Source: Corynebacterium testudinoris (GTDB taxonomy: Bacteria > Actinomycetota > Actinomycetes > Mycobacteriales > Mycobacteriaceae). Taken from it: a stretch of DNA of 64,000 nt. How positions within the stretch are numbered: position 1 is the first letter of the stretch; each line of letters begins with the position of its first letter. Location: NCBI RefSeq assembly GCF_001021045.1, contig NZ_CP011545.1:62001-126000 (forward strand), read 5' to 3'. The translations under genes and the position numbers were made by a program. Below, one piece after another: positions 15,014 through 23,338 of this stretch. The notes beneath the pieces were generated by a model. That model worked only from the letters and a program-made list of their open reading frames with translations. It was not told the DNA's origin and did not search any database.

Positions 15014-16819
15014 ATGATAGTTTTGTCTTCACACCGGACAAGCCGACTAGCCGCCCTAGCGGTCGGCGCGCTGACTGCCACCACCCTGGCGATCCCCGTG
15101 GTCTCCCCAGTGACAGCCGAAGCCCAAACGTGTGCCGATGGTCGCATCGGCGCGGTGGGAGGTACGTGGGACTGGGGCATCAGAGAATCCTGGCGGAGCT
15201 ACATCCGCGGCAACGTAGCCAAGGGCGATTGGACCACCGAGTCTCTCAACTACGACGGCTCCGCCTTCAACTTCACCCCCAGCCCTGGTGCCGCCACCAT
15301 CGAAGCGAGTAAAGCAGTCATCCCCTTCGATGGCTCCGTCCACTTCACCGGACACGATGGCGTGCTGGATACGAAGATGAGCGACTTCAAGCTCATCATC
15401 GATGGGAACAGCGCCGGAATTTCGGTTGACTACGATGCCGTGGAGTTTGTGAGTATCGCGGGTGGCGGTGGCCCGCGCATGATCGAAGACGACCAGATCA
15501 TCGCCACCGTGTCCCTTGACCAGGCCTTTGACGGCGATGCCGCGACCGTGAATCTCTCAGGAACCACTAACCTCACGCAGGCGGGGGTCAAGCTCTTTGG
15601 AGCATATAAGCTCAACGAGGAGCTCGATAACTCCGGCGGCACCCTCAACCTCGGCACCGAATGTGGCGCCCGCCCGGTGAACTCCGCTGGCCAGGGTGGC
15701 ATCACGGGTTCTTTGAAGGAACTGAACTCTGCGTTCTCCGAAACCAACACCCTGCTGTCCAACACCACGAAGCTGTTGGGCCACGTGGATACCCTCTTCG
15801 GACCGGAAGAAACGGCGGCGTCGGCAAGCACTGGTGTGAAGCCCTCGACGGGTGGCACGACTGCTGGAACCACCGGCGGGACAGGCGGCGGAACTGCCGC
15901 CGGTGCCGCCGGGACAGGGGCCGGAACCGGAGCGGGCGCAGCTGGCGCGCCCACGGGGAGCGGTGACGTTTGTACGGCGGATTCTTCGCGCGGCGTGACC
16001 CAGGCGCAGGCTCTGTGGGGTGTGCGTCAGTCGTTCCGGAATTACATCAACGGCGGTATCGCCAAGGGCGGCTGGGAGCTGACCGGGATCGGCGAGCAGG
16101 GCAGCGAATTTGTGTTCTCCGGCAATTCCGGCGCGATTGATCCGGCGGCGCAGACGGGCACGATTTTGTTCCCCGGCATGATTCGATTTACCGGCCACGG
16201 TGGCACGCTGGACACTCGCTTTAGCAATATTGAGATCCAGTTTAATGGCACCTCGGGGGCTTTGGTGGCCGACGTGACATCGAACTCGGTCGAGGGTGTT
16301 CCCAACGACTACGGTCGCACCGCGTTGGCCCAGCTGAACTTCAGCGCCTTGGACCTGGGGGATACTTCGGCATCGGGCACCGCCCAGACCATCCTCACCC
16401 AGGCTGGTTCGCAGGCCTTCGGCGATTTCTACCCCGCTGGCGATGCGCTTGATCCGATTTCCTTCACCGCAACCCTTGGTGGGGCGGCGGCGTGTGCTGC
16501 AGGTCAGGGCGCGGCGCCGACGGCGGGCGGTTCCTCCGCCGGAGGTAGCAGTGGCGGCGCCGCGAAGGCTGCGGCGCTCAAGGCCGGCGGCGCGGCTGCG
16601 ACGCCGGGTGCGCTGCCCAACAGTGGTGGGACCACCACGAGCGCTGGCCTGCAGGCTGGCTCGGGTGATCAGTTCCGCATCAAGGCTGCCGGTGAGAACG
16701 CTGGTTTGAGCAATGACCGCGTGGCCACCATGATCCTGCTGCTCGTCGCCGCGTTCATCGTGGCTGGCGGATCGCTCAGTGGCTTCGTGCGCCGCCATCC
16801 CACGATGGGTGGGCAGTAA
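15014..16819 (+). CDS. htaA: Surface haem-binding protein HtaA
   Basis: 601-residue surface protein that takes haem from host haemoproteins and passes it to HmuT. Signal peptide in the first ~39 residues (ALAVGALTATTLAIPVV ... AEAQT). Two CR (HtaA) domains: one begins near TWDWGIRESWRSYIRG, the second near ALWGVRQSFRNYINGG; each carries the conserved Tyr region and the His in RFTGHGG / HFTGHDG. A Gly/Ala/Thr-rich linker separates them and a C-terminal membrane anchor (TMILLLVAAFIVAGGSL) with a basic tail ends the protein. The RBS AAAGGAG lies only 1 nt before the ATG at 15014, so the TTG at 15023 may be the real start. Overlaps hmuT by one base. Confidence 0.93.
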   Translation: MIVLSSHRTSRLAALAVGALTATTLAIPVVSPVTAEAQTCADGRIGAVGGTWDWGIRESWRSYIRGNVAKGDWTTESLNYDGSAFNFTPSPGAATIEASKAVIPFDGSVHFTGHDGVLDTKMSDFKLIIDGNSAGISVDYDAVEFVSIAGGGGPRMIEDDQIIATVSLDQAFDGDAATVNLSGTTNLTQAGVKLFGAYKLNEELDNSGGTLNLGTECGARPVNSAGQGGITGSLKELNSAFSETNTLLSNTTKLLGHVDTLFGPEETAASASTGVKPSTGGTTAGTTGGTGGGTAAGAAGTGAGTGAGAAGAPTGSGDVCTADSSRGVTQAQALWGVRQSFRNYINGGIAKGGWELTGIGEQGSEFVFSGNSGAIDPAAQTGTILFPGMIRFTGHGGTLDTRFSNIEIQFNGTSGALVADVTSNSVEGVPNDYGRTALAQLNFSALDLGDTSASGTAQTILTQAGSQAFGDFYPAGDALDPISFTATLGGAAACAAGQGAAPTAGGSSAGGSSGGAAKAAALKAGGAAATPGALPNSGGTTTSAGLQAGSGDQFRIKAAGENAGLSNDRVATMILLLVAAFIVAGGSLSGFVRRHPTMGGQ

Positions 16820-17883
16820 TGCGAAAGCTGCTTACGGCGGTGGTCCTCACGGCCACCCTCGGACTGGGTGCCTGCTCTTCCTGGGATCAGGGGTCCTCGA
16901 GTGCGAATGAACAGCTCCGCGCGGAGCTAAGCAATGCCAATGTCACTGATCCTCGTGAGATGACGGGCGTGGCCACGGTCGGCGAGATGTCGGAGGTGGA
17001 ACCCGTCACCACCAGCGCGTCCCCGGCGCTGCCAGTAGAGCTTGTCGACGCCGACGGCTACGACGTCGCCATCACCGATGTCTCCCGCATCCTGGCCCTC
17101 GACCTCTATGGCACGTATACCAAGACGCTGCGCGGGATCGGTCTTGGCGAGAACATCATCGGCCGCACCATCAGCTCCACCGAGCCGTCTCTGGCTCACC
17201 TGCCGACCGTGACGGAAGGCGGCCACGGCCTCAACGTCGAGGCAGTGTTGAACCTGCGCCCCACCCTCGTCATGGTCGATCACTCCGTGGGGCCCCGCGA
17301 AGCCATCGATCAGATCCGCGCGGCCGGGGTGACGGTCGTCGTGATGAATCCGGCTCGTTCGCTGGACACGATCGGCCAGGACATCATGGACGTTGCCTCC
17401 GTTGTCGGGCTTCCGGAGGAGGGCCAGAAGTTGGCTGATCGCTCCCTCACGGACCTGGAGAACGATCGGGCGGCGATCGCGGAGATCGCCCCGGCGGAGC
17501 CGCTGCGCATGGCATTCCTCTACGCGCGTGGCGAGGGCGGTGTGTTCTTCATCCTCGGCGAGGACGACGGCACCCGCGGGCTCATCGAGGGCCTCGGTGG
17601 CATCGACGTGGCCTCGGACAACGGTGTCGGCGCGCCCTCACCCGCCAGCGCCGAAGCCCTCGCCGAGCTCAACCCCGAAGTCTTCATCATGATGACAGGC
17701 GGCCTCGAATCAACCGGTGATCTCGAAGGACTGCTCAAACGCCCCGGCGTCGCGCAGACCATCGCGGGCCAGAAGCAACGCATCCTCGCGCTTCCCGACG
17801 GCCAGTCCCTCGCCTTCGGCCCGCAGACCGGTGAGATGTTGCTGCGCTCCGCGCAGGCGCTTTACCTCGGGGAGGGTCAGTGA
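16819..17883 (+). CDS. hmuT: Haem-binding lipoprotein HmuT
   Basis: 354-residue extracytoplasmic haem receptor for the HmuUV transporter. Lipoprotein signal peptide MRKLLTAVVLTATLGLGAC with lipobox LGAC. The fold is that of periplasmic binding protein domains: SRILALDLYGTYTKTLRGIGLG, LRPTLVMVDHSVGPREAIDQ, and ALAELNPEVFIMMTGGLES. The conserved His/Tyr haem ligands of the family would be expected near LPTVTEGGHGLN and the C-terminal domain. Its ATG shares a base with the htaA TAA and its stop overlaps the hmuU start, so the operon is tightly coupled. Regulated with htaA by the DtxR boxes. Confidence 0.93.
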   Translation: MRKLLTAVVLTATLGLGACSSWDQGSSSANEQLRAELSNANVTDPREMTGVATVGEMSEVEPVTTSASPALPVELVDADGYDVAITDVSRILALDLYGTYTKTLRGIGLGENIIGRTISSTEPSLAHLPTVTEGGHGLNVEAVLNLRPTLVMVDHSVGPREAIDQIRAAGVTVVVMNPARSLDTIGQDIMDVASVVGLPEEGQKLADRSLTDLENDRAAIAEIAPAEPLRMAFLYARGEGGVFFILGEDDGTRGLIEGLGGIDVASDNGVGAPSPASAEALAELNPEVFIMMTGGLESTGDLEGLLKRPGVAQTIAGQKQRILALPDGQSLAFGPQTGEMLLRSAQALYLGEGQ

Positions 17884-18968
17884 CGGCAACGGTGACGGTG
17901 TCGCCGGTGACGATGGGGGACGGGGCGTCGATAAGCAATGACGTTTTCCGACGCCGCGCGCTCCGGCGCGTCATCCTCCTCATCGCCCTGTGCTTCGGAG
18001 TGGTGGCGACATCGGTGGTGTCGCTGCTGGTCGGGCAGTTCGAGATTCCGCTGCGCGAGCTACCGCGGATCCTCCTGCTCGGCCCCATGGGCGTGAGCGA
18101 TCTCAGTGAATCGGTGATCTGGCAGATCCGGATCCCGCGCGTCGTGCTGGGCCTGCTGGTTGGCGCCGCGCTCGGTGTGGGTGGCGCACTCATGCAGGCC
18201 GTGTTTGCCAATCCGCTGGCGGAACCGTCGGTCATCGGCGTTACCAGCGGTGCCGGCGTGGGCGCGGCGGCTGCGATCGTGTTCGGCTGGAACTTTCTCG
18301 GCGCGTCGACGACGCCTTTCCTTGCGTTCATCGCGGGCCTGCTCACCACGGTGGTGGTGTATGGCCTCGCGCGTTTCGACGGTTCCATCCGCGTCATCAA
18401 CCTCATCCTCGTCGGCATCGCGGTCAATGCGGTAGCCGGGGCGGCGATCTCCTTCCTGGTGTTCCTCGCGCCGACGACCTCCCGCGAGCAGATCGTGTTC
18501 TGGCAGATGGGCTCGCTGGGTGGTGCGCAGTGGAGTCACGTATCGGTGGTCTCAGTCATCGTGGCCGTGGGTATCGCGGTGGCGCTGTTCCTCGGCAGGC
18601 ACCTCGACGTGCTGTCGCTAGGGGACAAGGCGGCATCACACGTCGGCGTCGATGTCGGACGGCTGCGCGCCGTGGCGATCATCACCGCCACCATGCTCAC
18701 CGCCGCCGCCGTGTCCTACGCCGGGCTCATCGGCTTCGTCGGCCTCATCGTCCCGCACATCATCCGCACGATCGCGGGCCCATCGAATCACCTCATTCTG
18801 CCCGCCTCAGCGCTCGGCGGGGCGGTGCTCATCGGGTTGGCCGACATCGCCGCGCGCACGGTCATTCCCTTCGCTGACCTGCCTATCGGCATCTTCACGG
18901 CGCTTGTCGGCGGCCCGACGTTCTTCATCCTCCTGCGCCGCATGATGCGAAAGGGGCACGGCAGATGA
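17880..18968 (+). CDS. hmuU: Haem ABC transporter permease HmuU
   Basis: 362-residue FecCD/BtuC-type permease with about ten membrane segments. Family marks: [56 protein letters not shown] and the cytoplasmic coupling region GLIGFVGLIVPHIIRTIAG. The start is GTG, overlapping the hmuT TGA; an N-terminal polar stretch of about 25 residues precedes the first membrane span. The 11-mer CGTCGATAAGC (17926-17936) falls inside this stretch and is read as part of ASIS. Coupled to hmuV by an ATGA. Confidence 0.94.
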   Translation: MTATVTVSPVTMGDGASISNDVFRRRALRRVILLIALCFGVVATSVVSLLVGQFEIPLRELPRILLLGPMGVSDLSESVIWQIRIPRVVLGLLVGAALGVGGALMQAVFANPLAEPSVIGVTSGAGVGAAAAIVFGWNFLGASTTPFLAFIAGLLTTVVVYGLARFDGSIRVINLILVGIAVNAVAGAAISFLVFLAPTTSREQIVFWQMGSLGGAQWSHVSVVSVIVAVGIAVALFLGRHLDVLSLGDKAASHVGVDVGRLRAVAIITATMLTAAAVSYAGLIGFVGLIVPHIIRTIAGPSNHLILPASALGGAVLIGLADIAARTVIPFADLPIGIFTALVGGPTFFILLRRMMRKGHGR

Positions 18969-19828
18969 GTGCATTACTCTGCGCGGATAACGTCCACGTG
19001 CGCGTCGGCTCCACTACGATCCTCGAGGGCGTCTCCTTAGACGTATTCCCCGGCGAAGTCGTCGGCCTCATCGGGCCGAATGGTGCCGGAAAATCCACGC
19101 TATTGTCCGTTTTGTCCGGCGACCTGGTCCCCAGCGCCGGGCACGTCGAGGTCGCCGGCGCCTCACCGCGGGAGGTCTCCGTCAAGCAACTGGCCCGCCT
19201 GCGTGCGGTCATGCTGCAGGACGTCTCCGTCGCCTTCGCTTTCCTCGTCCGCGATGTCGTGGAGATGGGTCGCCGCCCCTGGGGCCGTTCCGACGACGAT
19301 TCGCTTATCGACGCCGCCCTCACCGCCACCGGTGTCACCCACCTCGCAGGCCGCGACATCACCACCCTGTCGGGTGGTGAAAGAGCCAGGGTTGCCCTCT
19401 CGCGCGTGCTGGCCCAACAAACGCCCGTGGTGCTTCTCGACGAACCCACCGCCGCCATGGACATCCGCCACCAGGAGCAATCCCTGGGGCTCGTCCGCCA
19501 ACTCGCTGCCGCGGGCAAAGCCGTGGTCGTGGTGTTGCACGACCTCAACGCCGCGGCAGCCTACTGCGACCGCATCGTTTGCCTGGCCAACGGTCAGGTC
19601 GCGGCCTCCGGGTCCGTCCCGGAAGTCATCCGCGAGGACGTGCTTTCCGACGTCTACGGCTGGCCCATCCACGTCACCACCGGCCCCGCGGGGGTCCCCC
19701 AAGTGCTGCCCACCCGCGGGGAAGCACTGGTGTCTCACGAGCTCGCATCCCTCCTTGGGGGTGCCGAGGGGGGTGAGTTAAACCCCACTTTGCCAAGAAA
19801 TTGGCAGACCAAGGCAAGCCTATCCTAA
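18965..19828 (+). CDS. hmuV: Haem ABC transporter ATPase HmuV
   Basis: 287-residue ATPase that drives haem import through HmuU. Walker A GPNGAGKSTLL (about residues 38-48), signature LSGGERARVALSRVLAQ, Walker B VVLLDEPTAAMD and switch His in VVVLHDLNAAAAYCDRI. The length is slightly above the usual ~260 because of a C-terminal extension after VLPTRGEALVSHEL that looks unstructured. The last gene of htaA-hmuTUV; htaC follows after 84 bp with its own iron box. Confidence 0.95.
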   Translation: MSALLCADNVHVRVGSTTILEGVSLDVFPGEVVGLIGPNGAGKSTLLSVLSGDLVPSAGHVEVAGASPREVSVKQLARLRAVMLQDVSVAFAFLVRDVVEMGRRPWGRSDDDSLIDAALTATGVTHLAGRDITTLSGGERARVALSRVLAQQTPVVLLDEPTAAMDIRHQEQSLGLVRQLAAAGKAVVVVLHDLNAAAAYCDRIVCLANGQVAASGSVPEVIREDVLSDVYGWPIHVTTGPAGVPQVLPTRGEALVSHELASLLGGAEGGELNPTLPRNWQTKASLS

Positions 19829-19838
19829 GCTGACTGCT

Positions 19839-19857
19839 GTCGGTTGGGCTAACCCAA
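19839..19857. promoter_or_regulatory. DtxR-like box upstream of htaC
   Basis: GTCGGTTGGGCTAACCCAA matches the DtxR consensus at 15 of 19 positions and contains the dyad GTTGGGC-TA-ACCCAAC. It lies 55 bp before the htaC start, so htaC can be transcribed separately from hmuV and repressed by iron. Confidence 0.68.
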
Positions 19858-19912
19858 CGCACAGCTCCATCTCATTCCACGCTTCTGCTCCACTAAGAAA
19901 GGTTCACTCCAC

Positions 19913-20854
19913 GTGAAAACCACCACCCGAATCATCGCCAGCTCCACCGCCGCCATCCTCACCGCCGGCCTGCTCACCCCCATCGCCCACGCCCAGGAAA
20001 ACATCACCCTCGAAGGCAATGCCACCTGGGGAGTGAAGGCCAGCTTCAGTAAGTACATCAAGAGCCCTATTGCTAAGGGGTCGATCACCCCGGGCGACAA
20101 TGCCACCTGGGCTGACGCTGTGCTGAACATGCCACTGGACTCCGAGGGGACCACTGTTACTGCCAAGGATCAGGGTGTTCTCGACTTCGATGGTTCCGTA
20201 CATTTCCAGGGGCACAGTGGCCAGCTCGATCTGACCTTTAGCGACTTCAAGGTCAACGTCAACGGCAACACTGGCACCCTCACTGTGGATTACGCCTCTC
20301 TTCCCTACGTCCCTGATGCGAAGATGGAGTATGGCCAGGATCAGGTCTTGGCAGACCTGACCTTCGAGGGCGACGTTGACCTCACTAAGCCCGGCACTCT
20401 CAAGGCTAACTCTAAGTTGGCATCCACCGGAGTCGCTGTGTTCGCGGGCTTCTACAAGGTTGGTGATGTGCTCGATCCCATCAACATCAACCTAACCAAT
20501 GTTGACATCGCCGAGGTTCCGGAAGAGACCACCGCTCCGGAAGAAGCCACTACTTCTGTGGAGCCCACCGCTCCGGAAGAGACCACTACTTCTGTGGAGC
20601 CCACCAAGCCTTCCGAGCCGGCTAAGCCCACCGAGCCGTCCAAGCCGTCGACGACCCCCAATCCGACCTCGCCCTCTACCCCTGCTGCAACCGAGAATGC
20701 GCAGGAAGGTTCCAGCGTCGACCAGACCATCGATGACATCAAGAAGAAGGGCTTCTTCGGCACGATCATCTCGATCCTCTCCAGCGTGCTGGGTGTCGGA
20801 GCTATCGGCGCCGCCCTGGTCGCAATCGCTAAGCACCTCGGCTGGGTTCGCTAA
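19913..20854 (+). CDS. htaC: Haem-binding membrane-anchored protein HtaC-like (single CR domain)
   Basis: 313 residues, GTG start 6-8 nt after the RBS AAGAAAGG. Sec signal peptide (ASSTAAILTAGLLTPIAHAQ). One CR/HtaA domain follows: TWGVKASFSKYIKSPIAKG, then LDFDGSVHFQGHSGQLDLTF with conserved His, and DYASLPYVPDA. A Pro/Glu/Thr-rich stalk with imperfect repeats of PEETTTSVEPT type spans about residues 200-260, then a C-terminal anchor (IISILSSVLGVGAIGAALVAIA) and basic end. The stalk would carry the haem-binding domain across the cell wall. HtaB is the alternative name for single-domain paralogues; the symbol is therefore tentative. Confidence 0.88.
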   Translation: MKTTTRIIASSTAAILTAGLLTPIAHAQENITLEGNATWGVKASFSKYIKSPIAKGSITPGDNATWADAVLNMPLDSEGTTVTAKDQGVLDFDGSVHFQGHSGQLDLTFSDFKVNVNGNTGTLTVDYASLPYVPDAKMEYGQDQVLADLTFEGDVDLTKPGTLKANSKLASTGVAVFAGFYKVGDVLDPININLTNVDIAEVPEETTAPEEATTSVEPTAPEETTTSVEPTKPSEPAKPTEPSKPSTTPNPTSPSTPAATENAQEGSSVDQTIDDIKKKGFFGTIISILSSVLGVGAIGAALVAIAKHLGWVR

Positions 20855-20890
20855 AACTAGGGTCGCGGCAAACTAATTTTGCTCAACCCC

Positions 20891-20919
20891 TTGCGGTTAA
20901 GGGTAGCCTTACCTATAGT
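20891..20919 (+). promoter_or_regulatory. Promoter with embedded DtxR box downstream of htaC
   Basis: A -35 element TTGCGG (20891-20896) and -10 element TATAGT (20914-20919) are separated by exactly 17 bp. The spacer and -10 carry TAAGGGTAGCCTTACCTAT (20898-20916), 16 of 19 matches to the DtxR consensus. Transcription is expected to start near 20926. No coding gene begins before a terminator at 21034-21074, so this promoter appears to serve a non-coding RNA. Confidence 0.75.
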
Positions 20920-20925
20920 CGAGTT

Positions 20926-21074
20926 AGCGGTTCGGGACCTCCAACTCTTACCGCCAACTGAGACAAAAACCATCTGACTTCGACCCCCTGGGAGGCCGTT
21001 CGATACGTAGCCCTTAACTCTTCATTGCTGGCGCAGACCCGGAGACTGGTAGTCCCTCCGGGTCTGTGTTTTTG
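20926..21074 (+). ncRNA. Candidate iron-repressed small RNA
   Basis: A ~149-nt unit runs from the predicted start near 20926 to the U-run of an intrinsic terminator. It contains no ATG or GTG, and no reading frame with an RBS. An internal pairing is possible between ACCTCC (20937-20942) and GGGAGG (20990-20995) and C-rich unpaired segments occur (GACCCCC near 20982), as in several Gram-positive regulatory RNAs. By analogy with the IdeR-controlled mycobacterial sRNA MrsI and with RyhB in enteric bacteria, an iron-sparing regulator is a sensible hypothesis; sequence similarity to either is not claimed. Confidence 0.55.
21034..21074 (+). terminator. Intrinsic terminator of the candidate sRNA
   Basis: CAGACCCGGAG (21034-21044) pairs perfectly with CTCCGGGTCTG (21056-21066) across an 11-nt loop and is followed by TGTTTTTG. 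Strong rho-independent terminator; no coding gene lies immediately upstream except htaC 180 bp away. Confidence 0.85.
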
Positions 21075-21104
21075 CGTGGTCTATGAGCACTGGTCAGGGG
21101 CTTG

Positions 21105-21501
21105 CAGTGTGCGCAGCTGCGCACACTGCGCAAGGTCATGGTTCGCCGGGACCCAGTTGTTGTGGCCTGTTTACGGAGCATCACAGCGCGCACGGCGTTT
21201 TGTGGTGATTTGAGAAGACCGATGTGAGTAGGCCGATTAATCGAGTAGCGATCCCCGCCCTCTCGATAGACGGGTCTGCTCGAATTGCCATTTGGGAAAC
21301 GGGATTGTGCTGAGGTGCTGCGCAGGGGGCACAGTCCACCCGGCAGCCTATTTGTGCTGGTCACGGGCGCGCAGTGTGCGCAGCTGCGCACTGTGGTTAA
21401 GGGTGATTTGAGAAAGCCGATGTGAGTGGGCCGATTAATCGAGTAGCGATCACTGTCCACTCGATTGATGGGTCTGCTCGAATTGCCATTTGGGGAACGG
21501 G
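21105..21501. repeat. Intergenic repeat cluster: two palindromes and two 100-bp direct repeats
   Basis: No gene is supportable between the terminator at 21074 and amn at 21573. GTGCGCAGCTGCGCAC occurs at 21109-21124 (extended to a 24-bp perfect palindrome at 21105-21128) and again at 21376-21391. Two direct repeats of about 100 bp, roughly 89% alike, lie at 21204-21303 and 21402-21501; both contain CCGATTAATCGAGTAGCGATC and TCTGCTCGAATTGCCATTTG. Each repeat follows one palindrome, so a palindrome-plus-repeat module has been duplicated. Confidence 0.85.
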
Positions 21502-21572
21502 GTCGGGGATCCCAGTCGCCTCGCCGGAAGTCGGCAACGGCACTATCCTCGCTGGAAAGGAGGACATGGACC

Positions 21573-23000
21573 GTGAGAGATCAGGAACTGACCCGGGTAG
21601 TTGATGTTGAGGGGGCCGTCGATAAGCTTGTTGAGCTTTATGATCGCTCGGCGGAGTTGGCCCGCACCGTCTTAGAGGATGGCACGTACGAGGCCTATCG
21701 GGATGTTGTGTATCCCAAGCTCGTTGTGGATGTGAAGGAGTGGCATCCGATTGATCGTTCGGAGCCTTTTGGATATGTCGACGAGGCGGGGCGCTATTCT
21801 GCCACCTTGTCCAAGCCCCACCTCATGCGGGCGTATCTCCTTGAACAGCTGACTCGCTTGACGGGCAACTACCCCTGCGACATTTACGTGGGCCCGTCCG
21901 AGGTGCGCATTCCACCGGAGTACATCCGCGGTGTTGAGGGGATTTCGGAGGCCCGCAGGGCGGGAGACGCTGCGGAGTGCATTCCTCGGCCGACGCTGGA
22001 TCATGTGCATGACGGGATCGTCGATAGTGATTGGGACGCATTCCACGGGCCGGAGAAGCCACTTTTCCACTTTGGGCCGCAACGATTCGACATCGCGTGT
22101 GCGCGGATCGAGCACTACACCGGCATCGAGGTGGAGTCGCTGCAGAAGTACATCCTGTTTACGAACTACGACATGCACACGACGGAGTTCGTCAGTTTCG
22201 GTGTGGAGCAGCTGGCCGCCGATGATTCCCGATACACGTCTCTGGTCCTGCCGTCGGGTTCGCGGATTAGTCGCGATCACGCGGCTCGGCTCGATGACAC
22301 TGACCTTGACCTCGGGTCGAAGTATCAAATGCCGCGCTATGACTTGTGTACTCGTGACGGCGATGGCATCACGATGCTCAACATTGGCGTGGGCCCCTCG
22401 AATGCCAAGACGATCACCGATTGCCTCGCCGTGCTCCGGCCTGAGGCGTGGATCATGATTGGGCACTGTGCGGGTCTGGATGGGCGCATGCGCATCGGTG
22501 ATCTCATCCTCGGCAATGCTTATCAGCGCAAAGATGGGATTCTCGACGAGCGTATCGCGAGGGATATCCCCATCCCGGCGGTCCCTGAGATTCAACGGAC
22601 GTTGGAGAGCTCCGTGGAGGCAATCTACGGCGACGATAAATCCCTCATGCGCACCGGCACTGTGCTGTCTACCGATGACCGCAACTGGGAATGGAAGACT
22701 CCGCGGGAGTTGTGGGAGTGGTTGCGCGGATCTACTGCCGCGGCCGTCGATATGGAATCCTGTGCGTTGGCGACGAATGGTTACCGCTATCGCATCCCCT
22801 ACGGCACGCTGCTTTCTGTCTCCGACCTGCCGCTGCACGCTGTGCCCAAGTTGCCGGCGCAGGCGCAGGCGTTCTACTCCAACTCGAAACAGGCGCACGT
22901 GATGTGCGCGGTGAGGGCCGTGGAGGTGATGGCGCGCAACCCGGAGCGGTTGCGCACGAGGAAGCTGCGCCGCACGATTGGTGAGGTGCCGTTTAGGTAG
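21573..23000 (+). CDS. amn: AMP nucleosidase
   Basis: 475 residues, the usual length of Amn, which cleaves AMP to adenine and ribose 5-phosphate. N-terminal AMP nucleosidase domain (YGYV-like region FGYVDEAGRYSATLSKPHL) and C-terminal nucleoside phosphorylase-type domain with NIGVGPSNAKTITDCLAVL, MIGHCAGLDGRMRIGD, DMESCALATNGYRYR (acidic catalytic region) and SVSDLPLH. The open frame extends 36 codons upstream, but I start at GTG 21573 because AAAGGAGG lies 9 nt before it. A CGTCGATAAGC motif is at 21617-21627. Likely monocistronic. Confidence 0.93.
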   Translation: MRDQELTRVVDVEGAVDKLVELYDRSAELARTVLEDGTYEAYRDVVYPKLVVDVKEWHPIDRSEPFGYVDEAGRYSATLSKPHLMRAYLLEQLTRLTGNYPCDIYVGPSEVRIPPEYIRGVEGISEARRAGDAAECIPRPTLDHVHDGIVDSDWDAFHGPEKPLFHFGPQRFDIACARIEHYTGIEVESLQKYILFTNYDMHTTEFVSFGVEQLAADDSRYTSLVLPSGSRISRDHAARLDDTDLDLGSKYQMPRYDLCTRDGDGITMLNIGVGPSNAKTITDCLAVLRPEAWIMIGHCAGLDGRMRIGDLILGNAYQRKDGILDERIARDIPIPAVPEIQRTLESSVEAIYGDDKSLMRTGTVLSTDDRNWEWKTPRELWEWLRGSTAAAVDMESCALATNGYRYRIPYGTLLSVSDLPLHAVPKLPAQAQAFYSNSKQAHVMCAVRAVEVMARNPERLRTRKLRRTIGEVPFR

Positions 23001-23098
23001 CCAGCTGGCGAACCGGCGTTCGAGTATGACTGAGGCCATGTTGGCACCCTGCGCGATAGTGGCGCCAAGCAGGAACCAACAGCCGAAGGAGAAGCGCC

Positions 23099-23305
23099 AT
23101 GAGTACGGTCCACATTCCAGTCGCTAGCATTCAGCACCGCTTCTTCCCCAAGCGTGACGGTGCTCCGGCTCGCCAGTTGATCACCTACGCGGTTGATGGG
23201 GTGGCCGAGGTCCGCTGGCACGCCGTGGAGGAGGGCGAGGATAGGGAGTGCATCGGCCGGGAGAATGTCATCGAGACGTTTTTGCAGCTGTGGCACGCGC
23301 ACTAG
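23099..23305 (+). CDS. Small protein of unknown function
   Basis: 68 residues, RBS AAGGAG about 8 nt before the ATG. Sequence MSTVHIPVASIQHRFFPKRD, then an apparently compact mixed alpha/beta region ending TFLQLWHAH. No family recognised. It is followed by the RNase H-like gene in the same reading frame, separated by a TAG and 11 codons, and is probably co-transcribed. The leader (23041-23068) contains an imperfect inverted repeat TTGGCACC / GGCGCCAA that may be an operator. Confidence 0.65.
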   Translation: MSTVHIPVASIQHRFFPKRDGAPARQLITYAVDGVAEVRWHAVEEGEDRECIGRENVIETFLQLWHAH

Positions 23306-23338
23306 GAGACGGGGCTCATCATCTATGTCGTTGATTCC

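Noticed and set aside
20926..21074. tRNA or tmRNA-like gene after htaC
   Set aside because: No cloverleaf, no TTCRA arm at the right distance and no CCA-adjacent acceptor stem; the iron-box promoter and terminator fit an sRNA better.
21014..21460. 148-codon minus-strand frame across the repeat cluster
   Set aside because: It reads the direct repeats twice (SINRPTHIG repeated), has no RBS and no family; the DNA repeats explain it.
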